This document shows positions 21,518-33,273 of a stretch of 64,000 nt of DNA, piece after piece. A program made the translations under genes and the position numbers. How positions within the stretch are numbered: the first letter of the stretch is position 1; each line of letters begins with the position of its first letter. Location: the NCBI GenBank assembly GCA_025594325.1, contig JANHCV010000010.1, forward strand, positions 1,426,001 to 1,490,000, given 5' to 3'. Below the pieces are notes generated by a model. It ran no database searches. It saw only the letters and a program-made list of their open reading frames with translations, and was not told where the DNA came from. Origin of the DNA: Blastocladiella emersonii ATCC 22665. Its lineage: Eukaryota > Blastocladiomycota > Blastocladiomycetes > Blastocladiales > Blastocladiaceae.

Positions 21518-22725
21518 TTACGACGACGGCGGCGGTGGCAGCAGCGAGCCCGCGGGGACCCAGATCTTGACGGACCGGTCGCCGTCGAGCGACCCCGACG
21601 CGATGCGGTGCAGCTCGGGCGAGTAGTCGACGGCGAGGACCGCGTCTACACGCATGACGAATCATGACGAATCAGTTCGCTGCTCGACCGCACTCCCGCA
21701 AAGAACGTACCGCGGTGCCCGACCAGCGTCGCGACGAGCTCGGCCTTCTCGTCCTTGACGTCGCCCTTGGGGATCCGCCACAGGTACACGTTCCTGTCCT
21801 CGGACCCGGACAGCACGTAGTACTCGGCCTCCGGCACGTGCTCGCGGACCGCGAACCCGGCAAACAGGCAGAACCGCTGGTTCGCGTGCCCGGCCATCTC
21901 GTGCAGGACCTCGGCGCGGTGCACGTCCCAGACGCGGACCGTCGAGTCGAGCGTGGCGACCGCGAGATGTTTACCGTTAGACGCGAACCGCGCGCACCCG
22001 ACGGGCGCGTTCTCCGAGTGCACCAGCGTGCGCAGGCACAGCCCCGTGCGCGCGTCCCAGATCCGCACCAGGCCGTCGTACGACGCCGACACGATCAGCG
22101 TCCCGTCGCGCGAAAAGTGCACGCTGGTCACGGGGTCCGAGTGCGCGGGGAGCACCCGCAGGCAGACCCCCGTCGCCGCGTCCCACACCCGCACCGTCTC
22201 GTCGAACGAGCCCGAGGCAAGCAGGTTCGACTGGTGGTTGAACGCGACGCAGAACACGTGCGACGTGTGGCCCTCAAGCACCCGCAAGCACGCGCCCGCG
22301 ACGCCGCCGTGCCCGCCCGTCGCGTTCCACACGCGGATCCGCGCGTCGTCCGACGCCGTCGCCAGGTACACCGAGTCCGCCGACCACGCCACGTCGTTCA
22401 CGCCCTGCACGTGCCCCGACAGCGTGCGCTCGAACCGGCCGTCGACCGCAGACCAGAGCTTGACCGTCTTGTCGGCGGACCCCGAGGCCACCCACCGCGC
22501 GTCGGGCGAGAACTTGACTACCGAGACCGCCTTGGTGTGGCCCTTGAGCGTGTACTGCACCGCCCAGTCGTGCGCGTGCGGGTCCGCGGCGGGAGCGCCG
22601 TTCGCGGGGGCCGGCGCGTCCATGTCCATGGGCTCTGCTGGCGGGACAGCGGGCTGCTGCTGGTGGTGCTCGAGCGGGAGCGCCGCCGCCGCCGCGGTCG
22701 GGTCCATGGGGTTTCCTGTTGTCAT
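21518..22725 (-). CDS. WDR5/Swd3-like WD40 protein
   Basis: Two exons (22725-21711, 21645-21518) give 380 residues. After a Gln/Pro/Ala-rich N-terminus, seven WD40 blades begin at about residue 55 with [18 protein letters not shown] and [12 protein letters not shown] and follow the WDR5 pattern throughout: [95 protein letters not shown], then a blade containing FAVREH and [15 protein letters not shown], closed by exon 2 ([20 protein letters not shown]). WDR5/Swd3 is a core subunit of COMPASS/MLL histone H3K4 methyltransferases. Without exon 2 the propeller would lack its last blade. Residues 1-50 are not conserved in the family. Confidence 0.9.
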
Positions 22726-22902
22726 TGGGCGCAGGATGCGGCAAGTTGCATGCAGTCTGGTTTGCGCTCTCGCTGTGAAGTTGGCGAGAAGGTGAGGGGA
22801 GATCGCCGCGACCGACCGGGACGCGGGAACCCCTTTCTCGCTCACACATCATCTGACGCACCCGTCTATCGCGTCACATTGCCTCGCACCTCACATCTCT
22901 AT

Positions 22903-25900
22903 TCAGACCCCGATATCCCACCGCCACAGCCCGTCCCAGTCGACAGGCACGAGCGTCGGGTCGTCGGACGCGGCGCGGCACCGGTCGATCATGACCGAAC
23001 TCGGCCCGTCCTCGGGCATCAGCGACTTGCACTTGCGGAAGTAGGTCAGCGCCGCGTCGAAGTTGCGCTGCCGGTACTCGCCCAGCCCGAGCTCGTAGCA
23101 GATGAACCCGGTGCGCCGGTCGTTGTCCAGCAGGTCGTTGACCCGCCCGATCACGTCGTACACGGGCGACAGCCACGATGCGGGGGACCCGGGCTCGACT
23201 GTATCCGTTGTGATCGAGGACGTTGGCGGGAGCGGGTTGCCGAGCACGCCGTGCACTACACCTTGCTGTATTTGCGTTGAACCAGCCGCCGGCCGCGGCG
23301 CCGCCTCGGGGAACCACATCACATCGACCTCGCGCGTCTCGAACGCCTTCTTGGCAAACTCGTGCGTGCTGCGGTCCATGAGCATCGGCGCCCCGTAGAT
23401 CCGCGCCACCGCCTCGAGCTTGGACGCCAGGTGCACTGGCTCGCCGATCACCGAGTAGTTGGTCGCGTTGCGGAACTGGCACATGCCGCCCGCCACCAGG
23501 CCCGACGTCAGCGCGACCCCCGCCGACACGCGCACGTCCGGGTCCAGCTCTTGCAGCCACGCGGGCAAGAGGACGCGCAGGTGGTCGAGCAGCGCTAGGC
23601 CCGACCGGATCGCACGCGCTGCGTCGTCCGGGCTCGCGATCGGCAGGCCAAAGATGCACGTTACGCGGTCGCTACACGCCGCTCGAGAGTCAGCCTTCAT
23701 CACCGCACAGCTCGACCCGGGAAAACGCACTTGTTGGTCGACAGCACCATCCCGCCATGCATCGCCGCGACCTCGTGCACGGCCGCGTAGTACTTGGCGA
23801 GGAACCCCGTGAGCTGGGTCGCCGACAGCATGAGCGCCGCGACGCTGAACTCGTGCAGGTTGACGAGCAGCACCGTGGCGTTATCGCGCGCGCCGGCCAT
23901 GAGCGACGGGTCGCGCACCATCCCGACCACGCTCGCCTCGCCCTGCACCAGCCGCGACCGCACCTGCGCCACGCGCCGCGAGGACGTCGACGCGTGCAGG
24001 ACCACGATCGCCTCGACCTTCTTCTCTTCTTGGTGGTGATGTCGGTGGGGAAGGTCGTCTTCGACGACCGTCTGCTGCAGGTGCGACGGGAACACGCTGT
24101 AGTCGACGTACACGGGGTCCACGTCCGTGGCGGCCGACCCGCCGAGCAGCGCGGGCCGCATCGGGTACTCGCCGTTGAACCGCGGGGTCCCCGAGGACAG
24201 GCACGACCGCAGGTCCTCGTAGAACACCTCGTGGTGCGTGTCGACCACGGACATCAGCGGCGTGTCCGACTGCGCCATGAGCGCCGCGTGGCACAGCGTG
24301 CCGGCGATCGAGTCCGTCTACAATGACGGCGTGTGAGTTCTGGTGATAGTGCGGGAACATACAAGTGACGTACAATCCACAGGTCCTCGTTGACGCGCAG
24401 CACGATCCCGTCCTGCGACACGAGCGTGTCCGTGGCGAGCGCAAACTTGTTCTCGAGCGCCGTCATCACCTTGGTCGTGTCGTAGGTCCGCTTCGCCCGG
24501 TAGATGAGCACCGCGATCAGCGGCGCGAACGACGCCATGTTGTCCTGGTCCTGCTTGACGAAGAAGCTCGTGTCCGGGAATTTCTACTCTTGTCGTGCGG
24601 GTCAGTCGCCGCGGTATCTTTGGAGACCACCTTTACGTACGTTGGTCGCAACAATCACGCCCGACACCTCGTTCCGGTCGGCCATGATGGGCACCATGAG
24701 CAGGTTACGGATCCGGCGCGAGCGGTACTTTGGGATCGACATGGCGTGCGCGATCAGGACGGGCTCGCCCTGGCGCAGCTGGCGGCGCACCGCGTCGTCG
24801 ACGTCGACGACGCTCAGGTCGAGGTGGATCGCGACGCGCTCGGCGCTGACGAGCTGCGCGACGCTTTTCTCCGCCAACTCGACGAGCTCGTGCAGCTGCT
24901 CGACGCGCGACATGGCCTGGAGATCCGCCAAAATCCGTCTCAGCATCTGGTCGCGCTGGTCGCGGTCGCGCTCGGCCTGCGCCTCCTTGAGCACCAGCGA
25001 CCACGTCGCGAGCGTCGACCGCAGCACAAACTCGTCCTCGACGTCAAAGAACGGCGCCGACGCCGCCGCCTGCTTGTTGGCCAGCTCTAGCACCGCCGTC
25101 ACCCGGCCCGCCTCCGAGACCAGCGCCGCCGAGAGAAAGCACTGCACGCCCTCCGGGTACGCCTCGTGGCACGCGTTCGTGAAGTGCTCGCTCGCCGTCG
25201 CGTGGTACACGTTGAGCATCGGCGACGTCGTCGTCGCGTTGATCTGGCCTGGCGCACCGCCGCCGGTCACGAACGTTGAGTCGCTCGCCACCGAAATCGC
25301 CGCGGCAGCTGCACCCCCGCCCGCTGCCAGGTACTCGTACCCGAAGATCGACGTCGTCGACACGGGCTTCCCGACCGGCAGCCAGTTCGAGCACTCGACC
25401 GCCGCCACCACGCGCCGCGCGACCCCCGACCCGCCGTCGCCCGCGCTCATCGCGCGCTGCGTGCGCCCCGGCCCGCCGCCGCTAATCCCGCCCGCGTCCG
25501 ATTCGCTCGACAGGCTCCCGCCGCGCAGACTCCCGCGCGCCGCGCCCGTTGCGGCGGCGGCCGCGGCCATCCCGGGCATCCCGTCGAGCCCGAGGTTCGC
25601 CATCGCGGCCGCGGCCGCCGCCGCCGCCATGCTCGGCGTCAGGATGCTCGGCGACCGCGAGCTGCGTCGTGACGGCGGCGCGCGCACGCTCGCGCGGCGG
25701 GACATGCGTCGTCCGCCCGCCGCATCCGCGTTGCCGTCACCCGCGTCGGGCGGCACCGCGACCTCGTTGAACGTGTAGATGGCGTAGTACTGCGCGCCCA
25801 GCATCTCGGCGACGGTGCGCATCAGGTGCGCGGCCGCCGCGTGCACGTCGGGTGTCGCCGACGCCTGGTTCAGCGCGCACAGCGTCGCCTCGAGTTTCGC

Positions 25901-27205
25901 GCACCGCGCCGCCGTGAAGGACGCGAGTTGGCGCACGGTCTCGGGGTCTGCGCTCGCCACCAGGTCGGCGTCGGGGAGAGGGCCCGAGACGCCCGTGTGG
26001 AAGCGGGTTGACGTTGTGAGCTTGGACCCGCGCCGCGCCGCGTGCTCGACCGGGTCCGTCACGTCGGGGCGAGGGAACAGCTTCAGGTACATGTTGGCGT
26101 TGGCGACGGTCAGCGGCGCGGGCGGTTTTGGACTGCTGCTGCTGCTGTTGTTGTTGGGCTTCGGGGACGCGTCCTTGCGCGGCGAGCCGGACGACGACGA
26201 CTCGAACGGCGCCACCACGCGCTTCAGCGGCGACGAGACCGGCACGTCCGGGTCCAGCGTGCCCTGCGCCGCGGTCGTCCGCAGCTGGCTCACGGGGACC
26301 GAGACCCGGTTGTGCGACGAGCGCGCCAGCATCGCGTGTGACTCGGTCGTGTGGACGTGCAGCGGCGCGACCGTCTACACTCGTTTGGTACGGTCAGCTC
26401 GCTCTGCTGCTGGTGTGAGAAGCGGACGACGTACCATGGTGCTGAGCCGCAAATGCAGATCCGAGCAGATCCGCTCGACCTGCGACGACCCGCACTGCGC
26501 GAGGATCCCGTGGAGAAACACGTCGCGGTCGTGGTCGCTGAGCCGCGAGAAGGTCGCCCACGCCGACTGGATCCGCGCCGCCGCCACTTGCGGGTCCGAC
26601 AGCATCCCCGCCAGCACGGGGCCCTGCGGCGGGGGCGGCGGTGACAGTGTCATCGTCCCACCGCCACCGTTGGCCTGCCCGTTGTTGCCCAGCAGCGTCG
26701 CGAGCACGCTCGGCGGGCTCGACGACGGCAGCTTGACCGACGGCAGCGCGAGCGCGTCGGCGACTGCGTCCGGCGCGCCCGCCGACGGACGCACGTGCTT
26801 GACCTTGGTGATGCTCGTCTCGTCGTCCAGCACGTCCACCGCGAAACGCAGCCGCACGGGCTCCTGCGCGGCCGCCGCCTGCCGCGACATTCCCCCGCCG
26901 CCGCCGGATGTGGCGCCGGTGCCGCCCTGGTTCGGCCGTGGCCCGTTGCCGCCTGTCGCGAGGTTGCTCCGGCTCGGCGTCGTCGGCCGCACGGGTTTGG
27001 ACGATGCGGGCCGCGGTGTGTCGACGGGACCGGCCGGGAGCCGCGACCGGCGCGACGACGAGCCGCGGACGGCCGGTTTCAGGTCCGACAGCGCGTCTTT
27101 CGAGTCGGCCACGTCGTCGTTGCCGAACAGCGCGACGGCCGGGCCGCGGGTCGCTGCGAGGACGCTCGCCGCGCTTGGTGGCGCGGTCGGCGTGGGCGGT
27201 GCCAT
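22903..27205 (-). CDS. GAF-GAF-class III cyclase-like protein with substituted active site
   Basis: Five exons (27205-26435, 26374-24641, 24583-24374, 24317-23704, 23671-22903) give 1365 residues. Residues 1 to about 430 are low-complexity. GAF 1 is about 440-680 (AEMLGAQYYAIYTFNEV ... TAVLELANK) with an Ala/Ser-rich insert. GAF 2 is about 720-890 (SVAQLVSAERVAIHLDLSVV ... GVIVATNK across intron 2). A class III nucleotide cyclase-like domain spans about 1050-1230: TVLLVNLHEFS, HGGMVLSTN, DRVTCIFG, then TNYSVIGEPVHLASKLEA. The tail (ELGLGEYRQRNFDAALTYF ... VPVDWDGLWRW) is the TPR-like ending of bacterial CHASE2-type cyclases. The first metal Asp is Asn and the catalytic Asn/Arg pair is His/Lys, so cyclase activity is doubtful. 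Intron 4 is only 32 nt and is the least certain junction. Confidence 0.82.
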
Positions 27206-27424
27206 GGTTGGATGCGATGCGTTGCAGGATGCGTCTATTCAAGATTCATGCGGGCAAGGGTTTCATGGTGGGTGGACTGAGGGAGAGAGACGGAAACGTC
27301 TCCGTTTCGGCGCGACGCGTCGCGCGTCTCTCACGTGATTGATTGACGCGTGAGGGAGCGCGTGTTGGTCCTGTCTGACTGTCGAAAGATTTAGACGATG
27401 CGCAAAAACAAAAGTCTATGATAT

Positions 27425-27889
27425 TCAATAATTTGCGTCTTTCCGCTTGACCCGTCCCCACTCAAGCCCAAAGCGTTCCCAGCACTTCCGCGCCGCTGGA
27501 TGCTCGACTTGAAACGAGCGTAGAGTCCACTTGAGCGGCTGGCCCGACTCGAACCAGAGCTCGAGAATGTCGACACGATTTCGGGACGTAGCGTGGTCCA
27601 GCGCCGCGCTCTTGTACTTGAGCGGTAGCCCCGACTCGTTGAGCCACCACGCGACAAGGTCCTTGTTGAGCCCGCTCGCCATGTCGAGCGCGACGTGGTT
27701 GTAGTAGACGAGGCTCGGCAGGTGCGTGAACCACCACTTGACCACATCGGCGTGCTTGTGCACGCTCGAGATGTCGACGCGGAACGAGTGTCGGAACTCG
27801 TCGCTTGCCTCCTCGCGGAGGAAGGCGACGTTGATCTGGCCAATGGCATCCACGCTGTGCGGGAACCGGGCGCGGACCCAGCGAGACAT
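27425..27889 (-). CDS. short ankyrin-like repeat protein, probably a remnant
   Basis: A frame of 154 residues with three of the degenerate ankyrin-like units common in Blastocladiomycota: HADVVKWWFTHLPSLVY, NKDLVAWWLNESGLPLKYKS, RVDILELWFESGQPLKWT. Proteins of this kind usually have many more repeats and an N-terminal F-box-like part, both missing here, so this is probably a truncated copy. The frame upstream of 27889 is not clearly coding. It ends 143 bp before the DUF4470-like gene's stop, on the same strand. Confidence 0.6.
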   Translation of the reverse strand: MSRWVRARFPHSVDAIGQINVAFLREEASDEFRHSFRVDISSVHKHADVVKWWFTHLPSLVYYNHVALDMASGLNKDLVAWWLNESGLPLKYKSAALDHATSRNRVDILELWFESGQPLKWTLRSFQVEHPAARKCWERFGLEWGRVKRKDANY

Positions 27890-28032
27890 GGACGCGTCGA
27901 CGTGTCAGTGCGCGATTTGTTCGTTGAATCCCTACGTCCGGTTTCCCACCAAAAGCTGAGGCCGTCGCATCGTTGGAACAAGTTCCCGCGCGAACCACTT
28001 ACGATAATATACTAAACTGTAGAAAAAACGAA

Positions 28033-31000
28033 TCACATATCCACGAACTCCAATTCCGGCTCCTCCGAAAACTGGTCGCACTCCGTCTCGTCAAGACCAA
28101 GGTTCGGAAACGGCGGCAGCAGAAGCGTCCGCTTCATGAGGCGCGCAAGCGTATTGGCGTCGCTGACAGAGAGGTTGAAGCCGGCGAAGTCGCGCGCGAG
28201 TACCTCATCGTTTTTGGGGTCCTGCGTAACTTCGTCGTAAAGCTCTGGTTCCGCGTTGACACGGTTCGATAAGTCAAGGTACTCGAGGAGGGTCGGGACG
28301 AACTGGGCAGGAACGTCAATCTCGAGCAGGCCGATCCCGTTGCTTGTGGAAGCGGTGAGGAAGCGGTCGATCAGCTCTGAGCGAGTCGCGGCCTCGGCGC
28401 GCGCGGCCGACGTGGTGCCTCGAGGTACGAGGACAGCGGCCGTATCAATGACAAGTGTGACACCATAAACCTTGCCATGCGGCGGGAGCGCGTGGTACAT
28501 GAGCCACTTGACGTAAGCCAAAGTCTTGCCCTGGCTGACGAATTTGAAGTTCGGGATCCGGTTTGAAGCAGCCTGCATGATGGTAGCGTACAGGTCCTTG
28601 AGCCAGTTCGCATGCCATTCGCCCAGCGACACGCACTTCGGGCGCTTGGAAGGAAACGGCGTCGAGATTATGCCGAATGAGTCCATTTCCCTCGGCGTGC
28701 GCATCAGGCCAACGCCCGCCATCGCCAGAATATGGTGGAGCTCCGGCGGCGGCAGCGGCTTCTGTCCATGCAGAATGTCGTTAATGGACTGGCGGGTGGC
28801 AATGCGCGGAATGAGCGGGCCGATTCCAAGCGAGGGCGCGACGGTGCCAGCAACGAGATCCATGACGACGGTCACGGACTTGCGCTTCGACTCGAGGCGC
28901 ACCGCTCGGCACGGGCCGGGCATGGAAAGCGTCACGACCTTGCCGTCAACACGAAGCGCAAGCTGGCCGCGGTATTTCGGAAGGTCGGCGGCAGGAACAA
29001 GCGCGACCTTGGTCTTCTTCTTCGAAGCGGGAAGAGTCAAGACCAGGCGCATGGTGCTGTCGTCGCACGAAAGGTGCTCGACGGGCAGCGGCAGCGTAGC
29101 CGCAGGTGCGCGCGCCGCGTCAGCCATGATCCCACGCAGCGGGCCCCACGTATCGCTGAGCGAGACCACGGTCGTCGTGACGGCTGCGTCGTCAAGCGCG
29201 AGCCGCTCACGAGAGATGACAAACGGCTTGAGATCCAACGGCGTGCCGTTCATTTCAATGTCTTGAACAGGGGTGACGGCAAGAGCGAAGCGGGCCTGAG
29301 CACGGAGCGTTGGCGCGTCAAGGATTCCAAGCGGCATGTACCAAGACACGGTAATGCGGTTGTTCGCGCGGTCGTGTTGAGTACGCAAACTTGCGTAGTG
29401 ATAAACTTCGCCGCTCTCAACGTCCATGCCTGCCATGCTGTTTGCGAGGATAACAAGGGCGCCAAGCGGAGGAAGCTCGTGGTCGATCACGGTGAAGGTC
29501 GCGTCGACTCGCAGCGCCTGGGTGCACTGCTTGAAGCCCTGTAAAGGAGAATCGAGAGCGTGAAGCGCGGCCTGCGCGAGCATGTCAAACTGGTTGAGCC
29601 CCACGTCCATGCACTGCGTAATAGCTTTCCACAGCGGCGAAACATCCGGGAACGGGAGCGACGTGTACGGCGTGGAACCAGTCCACACGAGCCGCCGCGA
29701 AGCAAACGCGTAGGGGAGCAGTTTGGGGAGAAACGCGCCGGTCGAAAAGCATCCAGCTACACGCACAATCAACCGATTAATAGAGTTAGTGAAGGATCAA
29801 CACGCAACGGCGGAGACGAGGGCAGACCTTTCGTGTGCTTGCGCGAGACCCCCGTCAACGGGCACCGCTCGGCCATGAGAAGGATCGCGATCAGGTTCGC
29901 GAGGAGCGTAGACGATTCCTGGAGCGCGACAGGAACCGCGGGAGCGTCGACGTGGGCAAAGGTAAAGTCGACGAAGTGCGGGACCCCCTGCCCGTGCCGG
30001 TGGTTGTGCTGGAAGGGCTGAACCTGCGCAAGCCAGTGATCGTCGGCGGGGTTCCCGACAAGCGTGACGCCAAGCGCGGGCGGGAAACCGGTCGGGACGA
30101 TAGCCATAAACTGGAGGTACTCGGTCTGTTGGGGACAGTGGCGCACCGCGTTGGAAGAGTAAGCGTGGAACAGCGACCGCTCGTCGGGATTGGCGAGGTT
30201 GCGCTTGAGGAGCGGTGACCCGAGGACAAGGAGGTTAAGCAGCCCGCACGTGTCCATGACCGTGGACGTGTCGATGACGTTGAAGCGTTCGTCCGGATCG
30301 GCCGCGAGGTAGTCAAGTAGGACGACGGCGTTCTCCTGGACAAACTCGATTTGATGGCGAGAATCGCCGGCAAGCCCGTCACAAAGCGCCGTGCACCACT
30401 CGCCAATTTCGACAAGCATTTCCTTAGCAGTCTGCTTGCCCGAAAGGAAGAAGCCGAGCTGAGGAACAATTGCCTCGATCGGGATCGACTTGCGCGCGAC
30501 GCCGTCCGAAGCGACGGCAAAGAAAGTCGGGTTCGCAACGAGGTCCGAGCCGCGGGTGAAATAAGTACCAGTCTCAACGGCGCGATCAATCTCGCAGCGG
30601 TTCTGCGCCAAGAGCGACGACCTGGTCGCCTGGTCGTACCCGTTGAAAATCGAGGCCAGGGCGGCCCGAACGGTCGCCGAAGCCGTCTTCGAATCACGCG
30701 ATTGGACGACGTCCGGGTCAGGCTTGGCCGATTGAGCGCGATCCAGCCAAGCACGCCAGCACGTCTGGACGCCGTGAAGGGTCGCCTCGTCCCGGACGCG
30801 GAAAGCGGCGTCGGTGTCGAGCCAGTCGATGTCGAGGCAAGCGCGCATCTGGTCGACCCAAAAGCCCAAGGCGGCTTGATCGAGGCGCGCAGAAAACCAA
30901 AGCTGGCTGATCAAGCGCTCGATGTCGCCCACAGAGCGCACCGGGGAGCAAATTGCCTGCAGGATAAGCAGGGCGCGCGCAATCGGCTCCGCGCGAATGT

Positions 31001-31289
31001 CGTTCAGCAAGAAGTGCATGACGGCGGCGGACTCCTTGAGCTCCGCGTCGTGGAACGTGCGCGCGACGGAGCGCAGGTCGTTGAAGCCGCAGAGCAAAGC
31101 CTTGAGCTCGACACTAGCGTCGCTGGCATCATGGTAGAGGAAGATGTCGCTGGCATCATGGTAGAGGAAGATGTCGCTGGCATAAGTATCACGGTAAGGC
31201 TGGAACGGCGCGCCGTCCTCGCGCTCGATAAGCGTCGACGACGCCTGCGTGCGCAGCCGTTGCGCCAAGTCGGAATCTCGATTCGTCAT
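28033..31289 (-). CDS. DUF4470-like fungal protein
   Basis: Two long exons (31289-29828, 29756-28033) joined in phase give 1061 residues. The N-terminal half carries the DUF4470 pattern seen in fungal MYND-finger-associated proteins: LKALLCGFNDLRSVARTF, VMHFLLNDIRAEPIARALL, LISQLWFSARL. Later it has the downstream conserved block FNVIDTSTVMDTCGLLNLLV plus SPLLKRN. Exon 2 continues with a beta-rich region of unknown role. No MYND Cys cluster is present at either end in this model. The function is unknown. Residues about 35-56 contain an exact 9-residue tandem duplication (ASDIFLYHD twice) caused by a 27-bp repeat. The intron has an unusual GTCTGC donor. An upstream in-frame ATG at 31355 is an alternative start. 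Confidence 0.75.
31119..31183. repeat. 27-bp tandem duplication inside a coding region
   Basis: The 27-bp unit at 31119-31145 is repeated exactly at 31146-31172, with a further partial unit to 31183. It keeps the frame and adds nine residues to the DUF4470-like protein. The exactness suggests a recent slippage event. Confidence 0.9.
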
Positions 31290-31355
31290 TTCATCAGCTG
31301 CATGGGATGATAGCTGAGGAGCGAGGGTCGCGACCGCTCGTGTTCGTCCGATCAA

Positions 31356-31988
31356 GTTCGGTGATCAGGTCACGTTGCGAACAGGTGATTGTCTCACCCG
31401 CGAGACGCGCGCGCGCCCTGCCAGCTCTCCTGGTTGAGCTTGAAGCTTGCTTGAACCGACGCGTGCAGCCATCTCACTTCTCAGATGATGGTGCGCCGTG
31501 TTGCTCCAGCTCGAGGAGCATGTGCGTGACCCGGCCGCTTGTCCGACCTCGCTCAGCTCAGCGCGGGCAGAACGGCCAACCGAGCACGACGCACACGACC
31601 AGCACCATGCGCAACCTGAATCAGTTTGACGACCTTGACTTTTGACTTCAACGACGTGCCGGAAGCTTCACCTTAAGGACAGGCCTTGCGTTTCGGCCGA
31701 TAGTCCGACACGATGTGGTAGTCGATCCCGCGTGATCCATGGCCTTGCGATGTCGCGAAGTTGGTTGAGCGACACGGGCGAAAGTGAGTTTCAAGTTGAG
31801 CCTCACCACACCGACATCCGTCGCTAAACACCGTTGAACCACACGCGACTGGCGCGTGGACCTCAGAAAAGCGTGCGAGAGCAGCGCCGAAAGGGAAAAC
31901 ATGTAGACGAGGGGGTGATGGTGAGGTGGGGTAGACACGGAGAGGGGCACGAGGAGGCAGATCGATACGCGCGAGGAGCGTGGTCGAT
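31356..31988. other. intergenic region without visible gene
   Basis: About 630 bp between the 5' end of the DUF4470-like gene and the 3' end of NDUFS3. Only short shadow frames are present. It should hold the promoter of the DUF4470-like gene and the NDUFS3 3' untranslated region. Confidence 0.6.
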
Positions 31989-32972
31989 TTACTGCTTGTC
32001 GGCGGGCTTGGCCTCGATCTTGGGGAAGTCGGGCTTGCCGTCGCCGCTACACATTCAGGAGGGTCGTCAGCAACCGTCGCACCGAACCGGCGATACAAGA
32101 GCCGAACGTACGTCTGCTCCCAGGCGGACGAGTAGTCAAAGTTGCGGAAGGCCTGAGCCATCTCGAGGGGCTCGGCGACGACGCGCTTCTTCTCGTCGTC
32201 GTAGCGGACCTCGACGTAGCCGGAGAGCGGGAAGTCCTTGCGGAGCGGGTGGCCCTCGAACCCGTAGTCGGTGAGGATGCGGCGGAGGTCCGGGTGGCCC
32301 GTGAAGAAGATGCCATACATGTCGTAGGCCTCGCGCTCGTGCCAGTTGGCGCCGGGGAACATGGGCGTGATGGAGGGGACCGCCGTGTTCTCGGCGGCAT
32401 ACGTCTTGATGCGGATCCGCGAGTTGAAGCGCAGCGACAGGAAGTTGTAGACGACCTCGAACCGGTTCTCCTTGGTCGGGTAGTCGACGCCCGCCACGTC
32501 CATGACCTGCTTGAACTGCGCGTTGGTGTGGTCGCGCAGGAACGTCAGGACGGGCAGCACCGCCGCCGGCGCCACGTACACGGTCAGCTCGTCCTTGTAC
32601 ACGGACACCTGCTGGATGTACTTGGGCAGGCACGTCATCAGGTACTGGCTGTACTTGTGCAGCGCGGGCGACGACTCGGTCGGGAGCGAGGCTACGTGCG
32701 GTGGTGGGGACGGTGAGGTGGGACCGCGGCATCGTCGCGAGCGGCAGCAGCTGCCATACCGTAGGCGCGGGCGCCAGCTGCAGCGAGCACGCATAGACGC
32801 GATCCAGACCGGTGTAGTTCATGGTTGTCGATTCATTCCAGTTGGTAATAATACATGTAGCAAGCCGTCAGTCGCCATGGTCCGCAACAGCAGCAGCAGA
32901 AGCAGCACACTCACCGCGGGCGGGCACCAGCGTGGCGCGGACGGCGGCAGACCGGAGGGCCGACGCGAACAT
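31989..32972 (-). CDS. NDUFS3: NADH dehydrogenase (complex I) 30-kDa subunit, NDUFS3/NuoC
   Basis: Four exons (32972-32915, 32777-32760, 32691-32112, 32046-31989) give 237 residues. Exon 1 encodes a mitochondrial presequence ([20 protein letters not shown], Arg-rich, no acids), exon 2 is an 18-nt microexon, exon 3 holds the whole NuoC domain ([40 protein letters not shown], then [40 protein letters not shown]), and exon 4 supplies the family's C-terminal tail [15 protein letters not shown]. The protein sits in the peripheral arm of complex I, near the quinone site. All phases agree. Head-to-head with SRP19, 301 bp between the ATGs. Confidence 0.95.
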
Positions 32973-33273
32973 GGTGGTTGGTGGCGTGGAGTGCGGCGAG
33001 TTAGCGGTCGAGCTAGCCGGTATTCTTTTCGTGGGTGCGAGGCGGGCTCGTTAGGATCGCGGCGGCCGCGGGCCGTGGCGGAGCAGCGAGCGATCGGGCA
33101 GGTTTTGAAGAAGTGGTTTGCGCACGTGCCCGCAGCTGATGGGCGCGAATCGCTGGTTTCGTGTGTGGCGCCACGCCGCGCCGCCGCCGCGGGTGAACGC
33201 CCAAGGGCGACGCGCTCGACCACCCCTCCCCTCCCTCCCCTCAGCGCTAGAACGCACACGCAGATCAAGCAAG

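Noticed and set aside
22903-27205. Rhodopsin-guanylyl cyclase fusion as known from Blastocladiomycota
   Set aside because: No seven-helix region or retinal-binding lysine segment precedes the cyclase-like domain; the N-terminal part has GAF domains and disordered sequence.
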